Below the pieces are notes generated by a model. That model had not been told where the DNA came from. It did no database searches and saw only the letters and a list, made by a program, of their open reading frames with translations. A DNA stretch of 15,814 nucleotides, from the NCBI GenBank assembly GCA_026708165.1, contig JAPOVO010000257.1:1-15814 (forward strand), written 5' to 3'. This DNA comes from Chloroflexota bacterium. Its GTDB lineage: Bacteria > Chloroflexota > UBA11872 > VXNJ01. Of this stretch, positions 8,762 through 15,814 are shown piece after piece (positions within the stretch are counted from its first letter, which is position 1; each line of letters begins with the position of its first letter). The position numbers were made by a program, and so were the translations under genes.

Positions 8762-10693
8762 TCAGGCATAGCGAATTCGTTGATCGACCGCCTCCCGCAC
8801 GTAGACCGGCAGCATCTTCAAGTCCTCCACCACTACTCCCGAGCAAGACCCCAGGCGTTTGCCGCTTAGCTTGGGTTGGTATGCCTGCTGGAACTCGGAT
8901 TCGACCACGCCCACGCCAAATGCCAGCACTTTCATGCGCTGCTGCTCCGAGCTGTTTCGGTTCTTTCTGTCCAGGTCGATCAACGCGCGGCGCAGTTCAG
9001 CCGGATCGCTGCTTATCCCGTCCGTAATCACGAAGATGCTCCTGAGCCCCTTCTGCCGCGAGCAGTTCTCGATTGAAGCGTTCAGCGCCGCCGAATCGTC
9101 GGTGTCCTTGTGGTCGAGTTCATACAACTTTCGGAATATGGCGCTGTGATCATTCGGGTGATAGTCGCGCATGGACCTGAACTTGGCCCTGGACGGGCTC
9201 TTCGGAAACTCGATCAGCGACGTCACCTCGCTGCTGAACGCGGTCACCTCGAACGGGATCGCCAGGCGCTCGTGGATTTCGATGAAGAGAATCGCCGTTT
9301 CGACGAGACGGTCGAACTTGCGCGTTGGGTAGCCCTTCTGGACCATGCTTCCGCTCACGTCCAGAAGTATCGATCCGGCGAAGTCGCGCTGCCGGTCCTC
9401 TCTCGGGATTCTTACCCCGCGCAGGAAGGCCGCCGACGGATCGGTTGCCAGCTTTTCCGGGTGCTCCATGTCTATTTCGCCCTGGTCGCCGCAGCGCTGC
9501 TTGCGGGGCCGCCGCATCGCTTCCGTCGCTCCGTGACGGCGGCGGTCCATCAGTTCGGCCAGACCCGGCCGTCGGCCGTCTCCCTCGATCGTTTCCGTGA
9601 TTTTGTCTTTCAGATTTTCCACCGCTTCGAGGTAATCGAATTTCGTGTAGTCGATCCGCTCCTCGGTTGACCGCCTGAGTTGCTCCACTACAGACGCGCT
9701 GACTGGTTCGATTGATCGCCTTTCCGCCTCCGTCGGCGCGCCGCGTCGCACCAGTCCCGGCCTCGCTCCCGCCCTCATGCGCATCCTCACGCTCTCGGCC
9801 GTAACCTTCGAGAGAGTCTTCATCTGCTTCGGAGGGGTGTTTGAGCCTCCAACCGACACGCCCCAGGCCGGTCCTGCTCCCGGCAGCGATTCCACATCCT
9901 GCGGCGCCTCGTCTTCCGGTTGACCGGGTGAGTCGTCATCCGGTTCCTGGCCCGGCTCTTTCGACTCACCATGGTATGGGTCGTCGGGGTCCCACTGATG
10001 GACAAGCTCGGCGTACGCCGGAAGCACCTTCTTTTCCAGCGTCGTCAACATGTCGTCGATGTCGTCGGAGTCTGCCGCGTCGACGATGTGCTTCCAGGTC
10101 CGCTTCACCGCCTGTGAAACCGCGCCCGGCGGTGCCGGTTCCTTGTTCAGGTTCAGTTCCGGCCAGTTCGATTCGATCCACTTCAGCGTCAGTGCGTCCA
10201 CGTAGGCGTGATGCGGCGGACGGTGGCGGTCCAGATCGAGCCCCGGCGGGAGCCGTAGATCATCCTTCGCGTGCAACTCCGGCTCGTCGGAATAAAGCGC
10301 CTTGAAAAAGACCTCGGAACCCGGATACCGCCGCAAATGCAGACGGTTGACCCGCATGTCGTTGACCGTGTTGACCAGCAGCTGGGCCGAAGGCGCGCTC
10401 AATCCATGCCGCGAGGCTCTTCGCAGCCACTTCGCTACTTCGGCGGACCCGCCCGTGCCGGTGAACCTGGCCTCAGCCGCCTCGTGACACACTGCCCCCA
10501 CCATCCGCCATACGTTCCATTCCGTCAGCAGGGTTTGCGGATACAGAATCAGGTTTTGCGACGGTATGTACGACCACCAAGACCCTGGCAGCAGGGTCAC
10601 CGGCAGATCGCCGAGGATCAGTCGACCGGCGAGCTCGAACTGGGCGGCGTCGAAGTACTGATTCTCGACGCTGACTGGCGCTTCCTGAGTCAC
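8762..10693 (-). CDS. CobT-like protein with VWA (MIDAS) domain, partner of the tandem AAA ATPase
   Basis: 643 residues. The C-terminal VWA domain (about 438-640) has an intact MIDAS: D445, S447 and S449 in LLDVSGSM, and T557-D558 in ITDG. The block DTDDSAALNASIENCSRQKG resembles the CobT C-terminus. The N-terminal region has CHEAAEARFT (HEAAE 70-74) and NTVNDMRVNR (108-117). These resemble the HExxH and EDxR elements of CobT/NorD-type proteins, but with Glu replacing the second His. A strongly acidic Pro-rich linker spans about 235-268. The start is GTG, overlapping the AAA gene stop as GTGA (4 bp), which implies translational coupling. The frame stays open further upstream, but only in antiphase to the AAA gene. 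Probable role: substrate or adaptor subunit of an AAA-driven remodelling or metal-insertion complex. The client is unknown. Confidence 0.8.
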   Translation of the reverse strand: MTQEAPVSVENQYFDAAQFELAGRLILGDLPVTLLPGSWWSYIPSQNLILYPQTLLTEWNVWRMVGAVCHEAAEARFTGTGGSAEVAKWLRRASRHGLSAPSAQLLVNTVNDMRVNRLHLRRYPGSEVFFKALYSDEPELHAKDDLRLPPGLDLDRHRPPHHAYVDALTLKWIESNWPELNLNKEPAPPGAVSQAVKRTWKHIVDAADSDDIDDMLTTLEKKVLPAYAELVHQWDPDDPYHGESKEPGQEPDDDSPGQPEDEAPQDVESLPGAGPAWGVSVGGSNTPPKQMKTLSKVTAESVRMRMRAGARPGLVRRGAPTEAERRSIEPVSASVVEQLRRSTEERIDYTKFDYLEAVENLKDKITETIEGDGRRPGLAELMDRRRHGATEAMRRPRKQRCGDQGEIDMEHPEKLATDPSAAFLRGVRIPREDRQRDFAGSILLDVSGSMVQKGYPTRKFDRLVETAILFIEIHERLAIPFEVTAFSSEVTSLIEFPKSPSRAKFRSMRDYHPNDHSAIFRKLYELDHKDTDDSAALNASIENCSRQKGLRSIFVITDGISSDPAELRRALIDLDRKNRNSSEQQRMKVLAFGVGVVESEFQQAYQPKLSGKRLGSCSGVVVEDLKMLPVYVREAVDQRIRYA

Positions 10694-13011
10694 GAAGGCC
10701 CCATCCCCAGTCCGTAGTTGATAAGCACCGGCTCCAGCACGCGCTGAATTTCCGGCGGCGCGCCCTCCAGCGCGCCCCGGCGATACCAGCCGGTCAGCTC
10801 GCCGCTCGAGCGGGAACCCTGCACCATCGCCGCCATTTCCGCCGTGGTGAGCGCCGTCCGCTCGGCCACTGTCGCGGCGAGATCGGCGGGTATGTTCGAC
10901 AGGCTGCCGTCGAATCCAGCGTCGGTGGTTCCGGCGAGTATTTCTCGCGACACGGCGGCGAGCTGGATCATCCCGGACGTGCATTCCCGGCTTATCCGGT
11001 CGCCGCCTAGGTACTCAAGAATCGCTGTCTCTTCGCTGGGAGGCGGATAATCGATCGCCACTACCGCGCCGAACCTGTTTTCAACGCCTTCGTTGAGCGG
11101 CTTGACCCCGGGACCGTCCGCGTATCCCGTCGCGATCATGCGGAAGTCCGGGTGAGCGCGAATGGCCGACCCGTCGGGCAGGGTCACGAGTCCTCCCTTG
11201 TCGAATAGTCCGTTGATGATCGAGTGAACGTCGGGATACGCCATGTTGTATTCGTTGATGATTACGAACAGGCCGTCCCGGACCGCCTGCATGAACGCCT
11301 GGATGCTCCAGCGAGTCGCTCCTCCCTGAAGCTGCCGGACAGCCGTTAGGTCGCCCTTGGCGGTCTCGCCGGTGAACGAAAACTCCACCGCTCGCAGACT
11401 CCAGAGACGCGCTATCGTTCGCGCGATTGCCGATTTGCCGCAGCCCGTGGGGCCTCTGAGAAATACTGGATAGCCGGCCAGCAGCGCTCCCTGAGCCAGG
11501 CGGATCGCGGACCATGAGGAGCGGGTAAGACACGGAAGCGCGGCCCGGGACGAAGGAACGCTCCCCAAGGGCGTCGGGAAGTTGAGTCCGTGCTCTTCGC
11601 GGAGCCGCCTTCGCACGTCGGCCAGCGCGACCGCGTCGACTATCCGCTCGCCGTCGGGACCGGCTGCCGAAAACTCGGGCGGGGAACCCACCCGCCAGAC
11701 GATGTGCGCCGCGCTGCCGTCCGACAGTCTGATTTCTTCCGTTTCGTCGCCTTCGTGCGTTTCCGGCGGTCTTGAGATCGGCTCGAGCTGCATGGAGCCG
11801 GGCAGCGGGACCGCCTCGCCGGAATCGGGCAAGTCGGGCGGCAGCAGGGCGCGATTGAAAGCGTCGCCGTAAGCGGTCGACGCTCGGACCGTGCCAAGCG
11901 ACGCACGCGTCATCTGGAACGTCTGCTTTTGCATCTCCGGCGGGGCGATGGTCAACACGGCCCGTTCTCCTACCTCGGCCAGCGGCATCCCGCTGATCCG
12001 GGCCAGTGACAGCCAGTGCACCAGCGTTCTGGTTGAGACCCGGTCGCGCATCTGGCCCCCGATTTCCTCGTGAGTCCTTAACACGTCGGCAAGCGCGACC
12101 ATCCGCTCGCAGATGGTCGGATTCGCCTTCAGGCCCAGATCGGCAAAAATCCGCTGACGGTCGAATTCGAACTTGAGGGCTTCCGCCTCTTCCTTGGGCG
12201 GCAGAAATGTCATCGGAACGTTGCCTAGGCCCAGGCCGAATCGTCGTTGCAGCGACCGGCCGATCTCCATCGTCCCTATGTAGTCGGGGTTGGCGGTCGC
12301 GATGATCCCGAAGTTCTCGTGCAACTCCACTTCCACGTTGCCCGTTTCAAGCCCGGAAAGAACGATCCGGCCGGTGTCCATCGCCTGAGTCAATACGCTC
12401 AGCAGGTCCGGCGGGAGCATGTTTATCTCGTTGATTATCAAAATCTTGCCGACCAGCATCGCCTCGGCCGCGGGGCCAAGTGCGCTGATCGTCGACTGAC
12501 CGCCCTCCCCCGCCTCCACCTCGGTACGTCGGAAGAAATCGGCCAGTGTGGTGTCACCGCTGAAATTCAATTCGACGAACGGCTCGCCCGCGACATAGCA
12601 GAACGTCTTCGCCATCGTCGTCTTGCCGCACCCCGTCGGACCGGTTAGGAGAATGAACGTAGGCACGCGGTCGTTCGCAGAGATGTCCGCCATGCGCTCC
12701 AGCACGTCCGCCATGCTGGTGGTGATGTGCAGAAAGACCTCGTTGATGCGCGCCATCGATCCGGCAAGATCGCTGTCGATGTTGCTCCATGCTTGGGCGC
12801 TTGCCGACGACCGGCTATCCCGCTGCGCCGGTTCGCGCAATCGCCGCCTCGCAAAGCTCCGACCGCGAATCTCGAACTCGCCCCCGGAGACGCTGACCAG
12901 CGGGCCGAGTTGTAGCTCATCGACGCTGCTCGGAGCGGATTTCACATCGCGGGCTGATGGAGCGGTCTGTTCCCCAGTCCCGCCGAACAGGTTTCTAAAT
13001 ACGTTTCTCAA
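10690..13011 (-). CDS. tandem AAA+ ATPase, CobS/MoxR (AAA_5) type
   Basis: 773 residues with two complete AAA modules. Module 1 has Walker A GPTGCGKT (124-131), a Walker B position IINEIN (N194-E195), sensor-1 ATANPD (N241) and arginines R256-R257. Module 2 has Walker A GPTGCGKS (520-527), IINEYN (N586-E587), then PDVHSIINGLFDKGG and HPDFRMIATGY, closely resembling CobS, and a single R646. Both modules carry Asn where Walker B normally has Asp, and module 2 lacks the sensor-1 Asn. The linker (about 390-460) is acidic and Pro-rich. Most MoxR or CobS proteins have one AAA module. The start is TTG, with no clear Shine-Dalgarno sequence and some uncertainty; GTG at V23 is an alternative. It is coupled to the downstream VWA gene and probably powers it. 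A role in cobalt chelation is not supported, as no cobN is present. Confidence 0.82.
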   Translation of the reverse strand: MRNVFRNLFGGTGEQTAPSARDVKSAPSSVDELQLGPLVSVSGGEFEIRGRSFARRRLREPAQRDSRSSASAQAWSNIDSDLAGSMARINEVFLHITTSMADVLERMADISANDRVPTFILLTGPTGCGKTTMAKTFCYVAGEPFVELNFSGDTTLADFFRRTEVEAGEGGQSTISALGPAAEAMLVGKILIINEINMLPPDLLSVLTQAMDTGRIVLSGLETGNVEVELHENFGIIATANPDYIGTMEIGRSLQRRFGLGLGNVPMTFLPPKEEAEALKFEFDRQRIFADLGLKANPTICERMVALADVLRTHEEIGGQMRDRVSTRTLVHWLSLARISGMPLAEVGERAVLTIAPPEMQKQTFQMTRASLGTVRASTAYGDAFNRALLPPDLPDSGEAVPLPGSMQLEPISRPPETHEGDETEEIRLSDGSAAHIVWRVGSPPEFSAAGPDGERIVDAVALADVRRRLREEHGLNFPTPLGSVPSSRAALPCLTRSSWSAIRLAQGALLAGYPVFLRGPTGCGKSAIARTIARLWSLRAVEFSFTGETAKGDLTAVRQLQGGATRWSIQAFMQAVRDGLFVIINEYNMAYPDVHSIINGLFDKGGLVTLPDGSAIRAHPDFRMIATGYADGPGVKPLNEGVENRFGAVVAIDYPPPSEETAILEYLGGDRISRECTSGMIQLAAVSREILAGTTDAGFDGSLSNIPADLAATVAERTALTTAEMAAMVQGSRSSGELTGWYRRGALEGAPPEIQRVLEPVLINYGLGMGPS

Positions 13012-13087
13012 GTAATAAGGACCGTAAGCGTTAGGGCTGCGTCATCCATGTCACCGGTCGGAACGTGAGTATATAGATCGGACTTCC
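13012..13087. other. leader region of the AAA-VWA unit
   Basis: No gene. On the minus strand a TATACT lies at 13068-13073, about 57 bases before the TTG start, and could be a -10 box. A -35 box at the right distance is not convincing. The dispersed repeat at 13088 begins immediately upstream. Confidence 0.25.
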
Positions 13088-13141
13088 CGTCATTGCCGCG
13101 TAGAGCCTACCCCGTACTTGACACGGGGCCGCAATCCAGTG
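13088..13141. repeat. dispersed CGTCATTCCCGCG-type repeat with internal hairpin
   Basis: Begins CGTCATTGCCGCG and ends GCAATCCAGTG. The outer arms ATTGC and GCAAT pair, and an inner hairpin forms between CCCGT and ACGGG around ACTTGAC. The internal segment AGCCTACCCCGTACTTGA closely matches the copy starting at 15781 (AGCCTGCCTCGAACTTGA). Confidence 0.65.
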
Positions 13142-13157
13142 TCGCGGAAGATAAGCT

Positions 13158-13215
13158 CGCCCGTTCGTCCTAAGCCTGCCTTCCCTGAGCTTGTCGAAGG
13201 GTCGACGGGCGAACG
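13158..13215. repeat. second dispersed repeat, CCCTGAGCTTGTCGAAGGG core
   Basis: The core at 13183-13201 is a short sequence I know as an abundant intergenic repeat in many bacterial genomes. CGTTCG at 13162-13167 and CGAACG at 13210-13215 form outer arms, and CCTTC and GAAGG inner arms. It lies downstream of the ThDP enzyme gene. The remaining bases up to 13294 show no gene. Confidence 0.6.
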
Positions 13216-13294
13216 ACCTCCGAGCCCCTCTCCCACAATTCCGGCGCGAGCTGAAATCCAGCCCTGGGCGTGTCCCAATCGATCCGAACAGCCC

Positions 13295-14950
13295 CTAGTG
13301 CGGCGAACCCCACTGTGGCGGTCGAGAGAGCTTTCGGGTCTCCTGCGTGATCACGTCGACAACCGCCGGCTGCCCCTCGCGGGTCGCCTTGATGGCGCGC
13401 TCGTATGCGGGGCGCAGTTCGCCGGGCTCGGTGACTCGTTCCGTGTGGCAGCCGAGCGCCGCCGCGACTCCCGCGTAGTCTCCGGTCTGGGTTGACGTTC
13501 CGTAGTGCTTGATCGCTTCGGGGATCGCTCGGTCGTAGCCGCTGAACACCGAGTCGTGCTTTATCACCGTCATTATCGGCGCCCGCTCGCGGACCGCCGT
13601 CTCCCAGTCCATGCCGGTCATGCCCACCGAGCCATCGCCCATGACGTTCACCACCAGCTTGTCCGGGTTTGCGAGCTTGGCTCCCATGGCCAGGCCTATC
13701 GAGAAGCCAAGCTGCGAAGACTGCCCCCAGCCCAGATAGCTCCGGGGGACTGTCGACTGATAGAAGACGCTCTGAATGTCGCGAGACGCGCCCGACTCGT
13801 GCGTGATCATCGTGGTGTCGGGATCGACCGTGTTCCACAGTTCGCGGAACATCCGGTAGCCGTTGACAGGTGACGTATCGTCGCTGAATAGCGGCTCGTA
13901 TTCTGCAAACCACGCTTTCTTGGTGGAGGCGATCACGTCCGCGTTCCTGGTGCGCAACCCGTTCTGGCCGTTGACGCCGAGTCGGCGCAGCTCCTCGGCA
14001 ACTTCTGCCAGAAACAGCTTCGCGTCGGCCACCACAGGCAAGTCCGTCGGGTATTCCTTGCTCAAATCGACCGAATCGATGGTAGCGTGGACGATTGTCT
14101 TGCCTTCCGGTACTCGCGGTGTGAACGGCGCCCTGCTCAAGCTGCTTCCCACGGCGAACAGCAGGTCGCATTCGTCCAGAAAGTGGGCGGCCATGTAGGT
14201 CGACGAATACGCCCCGACCCCGGCGGACAGCTCGTGGCCTTCTGGGAAGGCGCTCTTGCCTTGCAGCGTCGTCATTACCGGCGCGCCGCTCAGTTCGGCA
14301 ACCGTTTGGAGCTCCTCCGAAGCCTCGGCATACAACACGCCCTGTCCGGCCCAAATCAGTGGGCATCTTGCCGCCAGCAGCCGCTCGGCGGCCTCGCGCG
14401 CGGCCCCGGGTTGCGGCGCCGGAAGCATTCTCGGAATCGGTTTGTGCGTGATTTCCCCTGGGTACTCCGCCGCGCACACGTCTATCGGTAGTTCCAGCAG
14501 CACCGGCTGCGGCCGCCCCGATCGCAACGCCGTGAAAGCTTGCCGCAGCTTGGGCATGATCTGCTCGGTCGAGATGACCTTCTGCGCCATCTTCGTTGTG
14601 TTCGAATAGTTGGCAACGCTGTCGAACGTCGGCGCCGTCGCCAGGTTGCGGACGTTCGTGTAGCCCGGCAGCACCAGCACCGGAGTCGAATCGGTGAAAG
14701 AGTGCGCTACTGCTGCAAATGCGTTCTCCGCCCCGGCAAGTTGCTGAATCGTGAAAACCCCCAATTGCCGTCCGTTGGTCGACCGGGAGACGCCATCGGC
14801 CATGTTTCCTGCCACTCGTTCCTGCCGCGACGTGATAACGCGAATTCCCGCAACCGCCATCGCGTCCAGCAGCGGTGTGGCCGGATAGCAAAACGCCTTG
14901 TCCACCCCCTCCATCTTCAAGACCTTTATGATGGCATCGGCTCCGGTCAT
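13295..14950 (-). CDS. thiamine-diphosphate-dependent enzyme, acetolactate synthase/decarboxylase superfamily
   Basis: 551 residues, the normal length for the superfamily, in the usual order: N-terminal pyrimidine-binding domain (about 1-170), central domain (about 185-330) and C-terminal diphosphate-binding domain (about 360-540). The catalytic Glu is E44 in SRQERVAGNMADG. The diphosphate motif starts GDGS at 438-441. Aligned on D439, the usual NN pair becomes H465-D466, so the second Mg ligand is Asp in place of Asn. FCYPATPLLDAM and the lack of an ALS regulatory subunit nearby argue against plain IlvB. The substrate is not predictable: benzoylformate-, oxalyl- or sulfopyruvate-type decarboxylase, or carboligase, are all possible. 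The ATG start has a strong AGGAGG nine bases upstream. The gene is divergent from the cupin gene. Confidence 0.85.
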   Translation of the reverse strand: MTGADAIIKVLKMEGVDKAFCYPATPLLDAMAVAGIRVITSRQERVAGNMADGVSRSTNGRQLGVFTIQQLAGAENAFAAVAHSFTDSTPVLVLPGYTNVRNLATAPTFDSVANYSNTTKMAQKVISTEQIMPKLRQAFTALRSGRPQPVLLELPIDVCAAEYPGEITHKPIPRMLPAPQPGAAREAAERLLAARCPLIWAGQGVLYAEASEELQTVAELSGAPVMTTLQGKSAFPEGHELSAGVGAYSSTYMAAHFLDECDLLFAVGSSLSRAPFTPRVPEGKTIVHATIDSVDLSKEYPTDLPVVADAKLFLAEVAEELRRLGVNGQNGLRTRNADVIASTKKAWFAEYEPLFSDDTSPVNGYRMFRELWNTVDPDTTMITHESGASRDIQSVFYQSTVPRSYLGWGQSSQLGFSIGLAMGAKLANPDKLVVNVMGDGSVGMTGMDWETAVRERAPIMTVIKHDSVFSGYDRAIPEAIKHYGTSTQTGDYAGVAAALGCHTERVTEPGELRPAYERAIKATREGQPAVVDVITQETRKLSRPPQWGSPH

Positions 14951-14959
14951 TCGATCAAT

Positions 14960-14965
14960 CCTCCT
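14960..14965 (-). promoter_or_regulatory. strong ribosome binding site of the ThDP enzyme gene
   Basis: The minus strand reads AGGAGG, nine bases before the ATG at 14950. It is the only full consensus Shine-Dalgarno sequence in front of a gene in this window, so this gene may be translated more strongly than its neighbours. Confidence 0.75.
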
Positions 14966-15006
14966 CGACCACCAGGCGGCGCCCCGCTGTTCAGGGTTCA
15001 GCCCCT

Positions 15007-15035
15007 TTGACGGAATCTCTTGGGCATTGAATAAC
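15007..15035 (+). promoter_or_regulatory. candidate sigma-70 promoter for the cupin gene
   Basis: TTGACG (15007-15012) and AATAAC (15030-15035) are separated by 17 bases, with five of six and four of six matches to the consensus. Transcription would begin near 15042, about 42 bases before the GTG at 15084. It lies in the 133-base divergent region between the two genes. Confidence 0.45.
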
Positions 15036-15083
15036 GTAAGCTAACAGGCTGAAGCATCAGAATCGAATCGACGCGCGGCGACG

Positions 15084-15683
15084 GTGGCCAATGTCAACCT
15101 CCAAGCAGAAGCCATGACCGGGATATTCACCGACCCGCTGGACAAGGCGGCCCACATCCACGAGGTGCAGGTCAGGCCGCTCAGGGTCAACAGGGACCCC
15201 AGGGGGATACTCGTCGAGACGCTCAGGGCCGACTGGAGCGACATCTTCGATTCGGAGCGTCTTCCCTTCGCGCAGACCTATTACTCCATCACCGAGCCGA
15301 ATGTCGCACGCGACGAGACCGAGTGGCATGTCCATCAATACCAGGAGGACAGGTTTGCCGTGCTCTCCGGCGACCTGGTGATCGGGCTCCACGATCCACG
15401 CCCCGATTCTCCGACCACCGGAGTGGTCAATCTGTTCCTGCTCGGCGAATCGCTCGGCGACTACGGTCAGGTAGCCGTTTTGATTCCTAAGCGTGTCCAT
15501 CATGGATTTGTGGTCGGGCCGGACCGTCCCGCTCTGCTGACCAACTTCCCCACCAGGATCTACGACCCCGGCGACGAGGGCCGCATACCGTTCGATCAGG
15601 TCGATGCCCGCATGTCCGACGGTACCGTGTTCTCATGGGACCTGGTCAGAAAGGCGCTCGACGCTCCCACTACCAACGGCTGA
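15084..15683 (+). CDS. RmlC-like cupin, dTDP-4-dehydrorhamnose 3,5-epimerase family
   Basis: 199 residues in the length range of RmlC proteins. The cupin core shows WHVHQYQEDRFAVLSGDL (H82, H84, Q87, D89), then DPRPDSPTTG, IPKRVHHGF (134-142) and RIYDPGDEGRIPFDQVD (158-174). This follows the RmlC order of a His-rich strand, SPT-G turn, IP-x-x-x-HGF strand and Y-x-P-x-x-E end. RmlC epimerises dTDP-4-keto-6-deoxyglucose, but the usual RGLH(F/Y)Q motif is altered here and no rmlA, rmlB or rmlD is present, so the substrate is uncertain. It may be another sugar epimerase or a cupin of different function. The start is GTG at 15084 or ATG at 15114; neither has a good Shine-Dalgarno sequence. Confidence 0.75.
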   Translation: MANVNLQAEAMTGIFTDPLDKAAHIHEVQVRPLRVNRDPRGILVETLRADWSDIFDSERLPFAQTYYSITEPNVARDETEWHVHQYQEDRFAVLSGDLVIGLHDPRPDSPTTGVVNLFLLGESLGDYGQVAVLIPKRVHHGFVVGPDRPALLTNFPTRIYDPGDEGRIPFDQVDARMSDGTVFSWDLVRKALDAPTTNG

Positions 15684-15720
15684 CCGACAACGCGGAAGTG
15701 GCCAATCGCCTCGCCCGTAG

Positions 15721-15740
15721 GGGCGGTTCGCGAACCGCCC
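15721..15740. repeat. perfect 20-bp palindrome downstream of the cupin gene
   Basis: GGGCGGTTCG is followed at once by its reverse complement CGAACCGCCC. It begins 37 bases after the cupin stop. There is no T-run, so it is either a poor terminator or a dispersed palindromic repeat. The rest of 15684-15780 holds no gene. Confidence 0.7.
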
Positions 15741-15780
15741 TCCTTGAACGGTGAAGCCCGTCACTCCGCCAGTCCCCTAT

Positions 15781-15814
15781 CGTCATTCCCGCGAAAAGCC
15801 TGCCTCGAACTTGA
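15781..15814. repeat. partial copy of the CGTCATTCCCGCG repeat, cut by the window end
   Basis: Begins CGTCATTCCCGCGAAAAGCC and continues TGCCTCGAACTTGA to the window edge. The shared AGCCT-GCC-CG-ACTTGA segment links it to the copy at 13088; the right arm would lie beyond the window. Confidence 0.65.

Noticed and set aside
10694..10984. 97-codon upstream extension of the VWA protein
   Set aside because: It is an Arg- and Gly-rich reading of the antiphase frame inside the AAA gene. The GTG at 10693, in a GTGA overlap with the AAA stop, is the natural start.
8762..13011. aerobic cobaltochelatase (CobS-CobT) as a firm assignment
   Set aside because: The similarity is to the CobS/CobT families in general. 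There is no CobN and no cobalamin gene in the window, and the AAA protein has two modules instead of one.
13170..14891. 573-codon open frame on the minus strand
   Set aside because: It is a shadow of the ThDP enzyme gene in another frame, with Arg/Gly/Ala-rich sequence, no family motifs, and an end inside a repeat.

Overview
The window looks like a chromosomal segment of a free-living, GC-rich bacterium, most likely a Chloroflexota member of the Dehalococcoidia/SAR202 type. This is an inference. It rests on the co-directional order clpC-radA-ispD-ispF-cysS, which I recall from Dehalococcoidia, on the Chloroflexota-like cysteinyl-tRNA synthetase signature, and on dispersed hairpin repeats built on CGTCATTCCCGCG. 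No similarity search was possible. Starts are unusually relaxed: at least eight of the eleven genes appear to begin with GTG or TTG.

Layout, left to right. Positions 1-376 hold no confident gene: an AT-richer stretch (about 42% GC over 1-120) with the possible 3' end of a truncated plus-strand gene, then a degenerate repeat. From 377 to 8586 lies a minus-strand housekeeping block, transcribed right to left: S1-domain RNA-binding protein, clpC, radA, ispD, ispF, cysS and folB. From clpC to ispF the genes overlap or are 3-9 bp apart, cysS follows after 68 bp and folB after 15 bp, so clpC to folB is probably one operon. S1 and clpC are separated by 179 bp that hold an open 40-codon extension of S1 behind a TGA and two consecutive stem-loops.

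From 8762 to 13011 is a second minus-strand unit of two genes overlapping by 4 bp. The first (upstream) encodes a 773-residue protein with two AAA+ modules of the CobS/MoxR (AAA_5) kind. The second encodes a 643-residue CobT-like protein with a degenerate HExxH-like N-terminus, an acidic linker and a C-terminal VWA domain with an intact MIDAS. By analogy with MoxR-VWA, CobS-CobT and NorQ-NorD pairs, they probably form an ATP-driven remodelling or metal-insertion chaperone. No client or chelatase large subunit (CobN) is in the window. The tandem AAA architecture, its Asn-for-Asp Walker B motifs and the altered metallopeptidase-like motif make this the most interesting part of the window.

From 13012 to 13294 is a repeat-rich intergenic region. 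A thiamine-diphosphate-dependent enzyme related to acetolactate synthase (13295-14950, minus) is divergent from an RmlC-like cupin/epimerase gene (15084-15683, plus), with a good promoter candidate between them. The right end (15684-15814) carries a perfect 20-bp palindrome and the start of another copy of the CGTCATTCCCGCG repeat.
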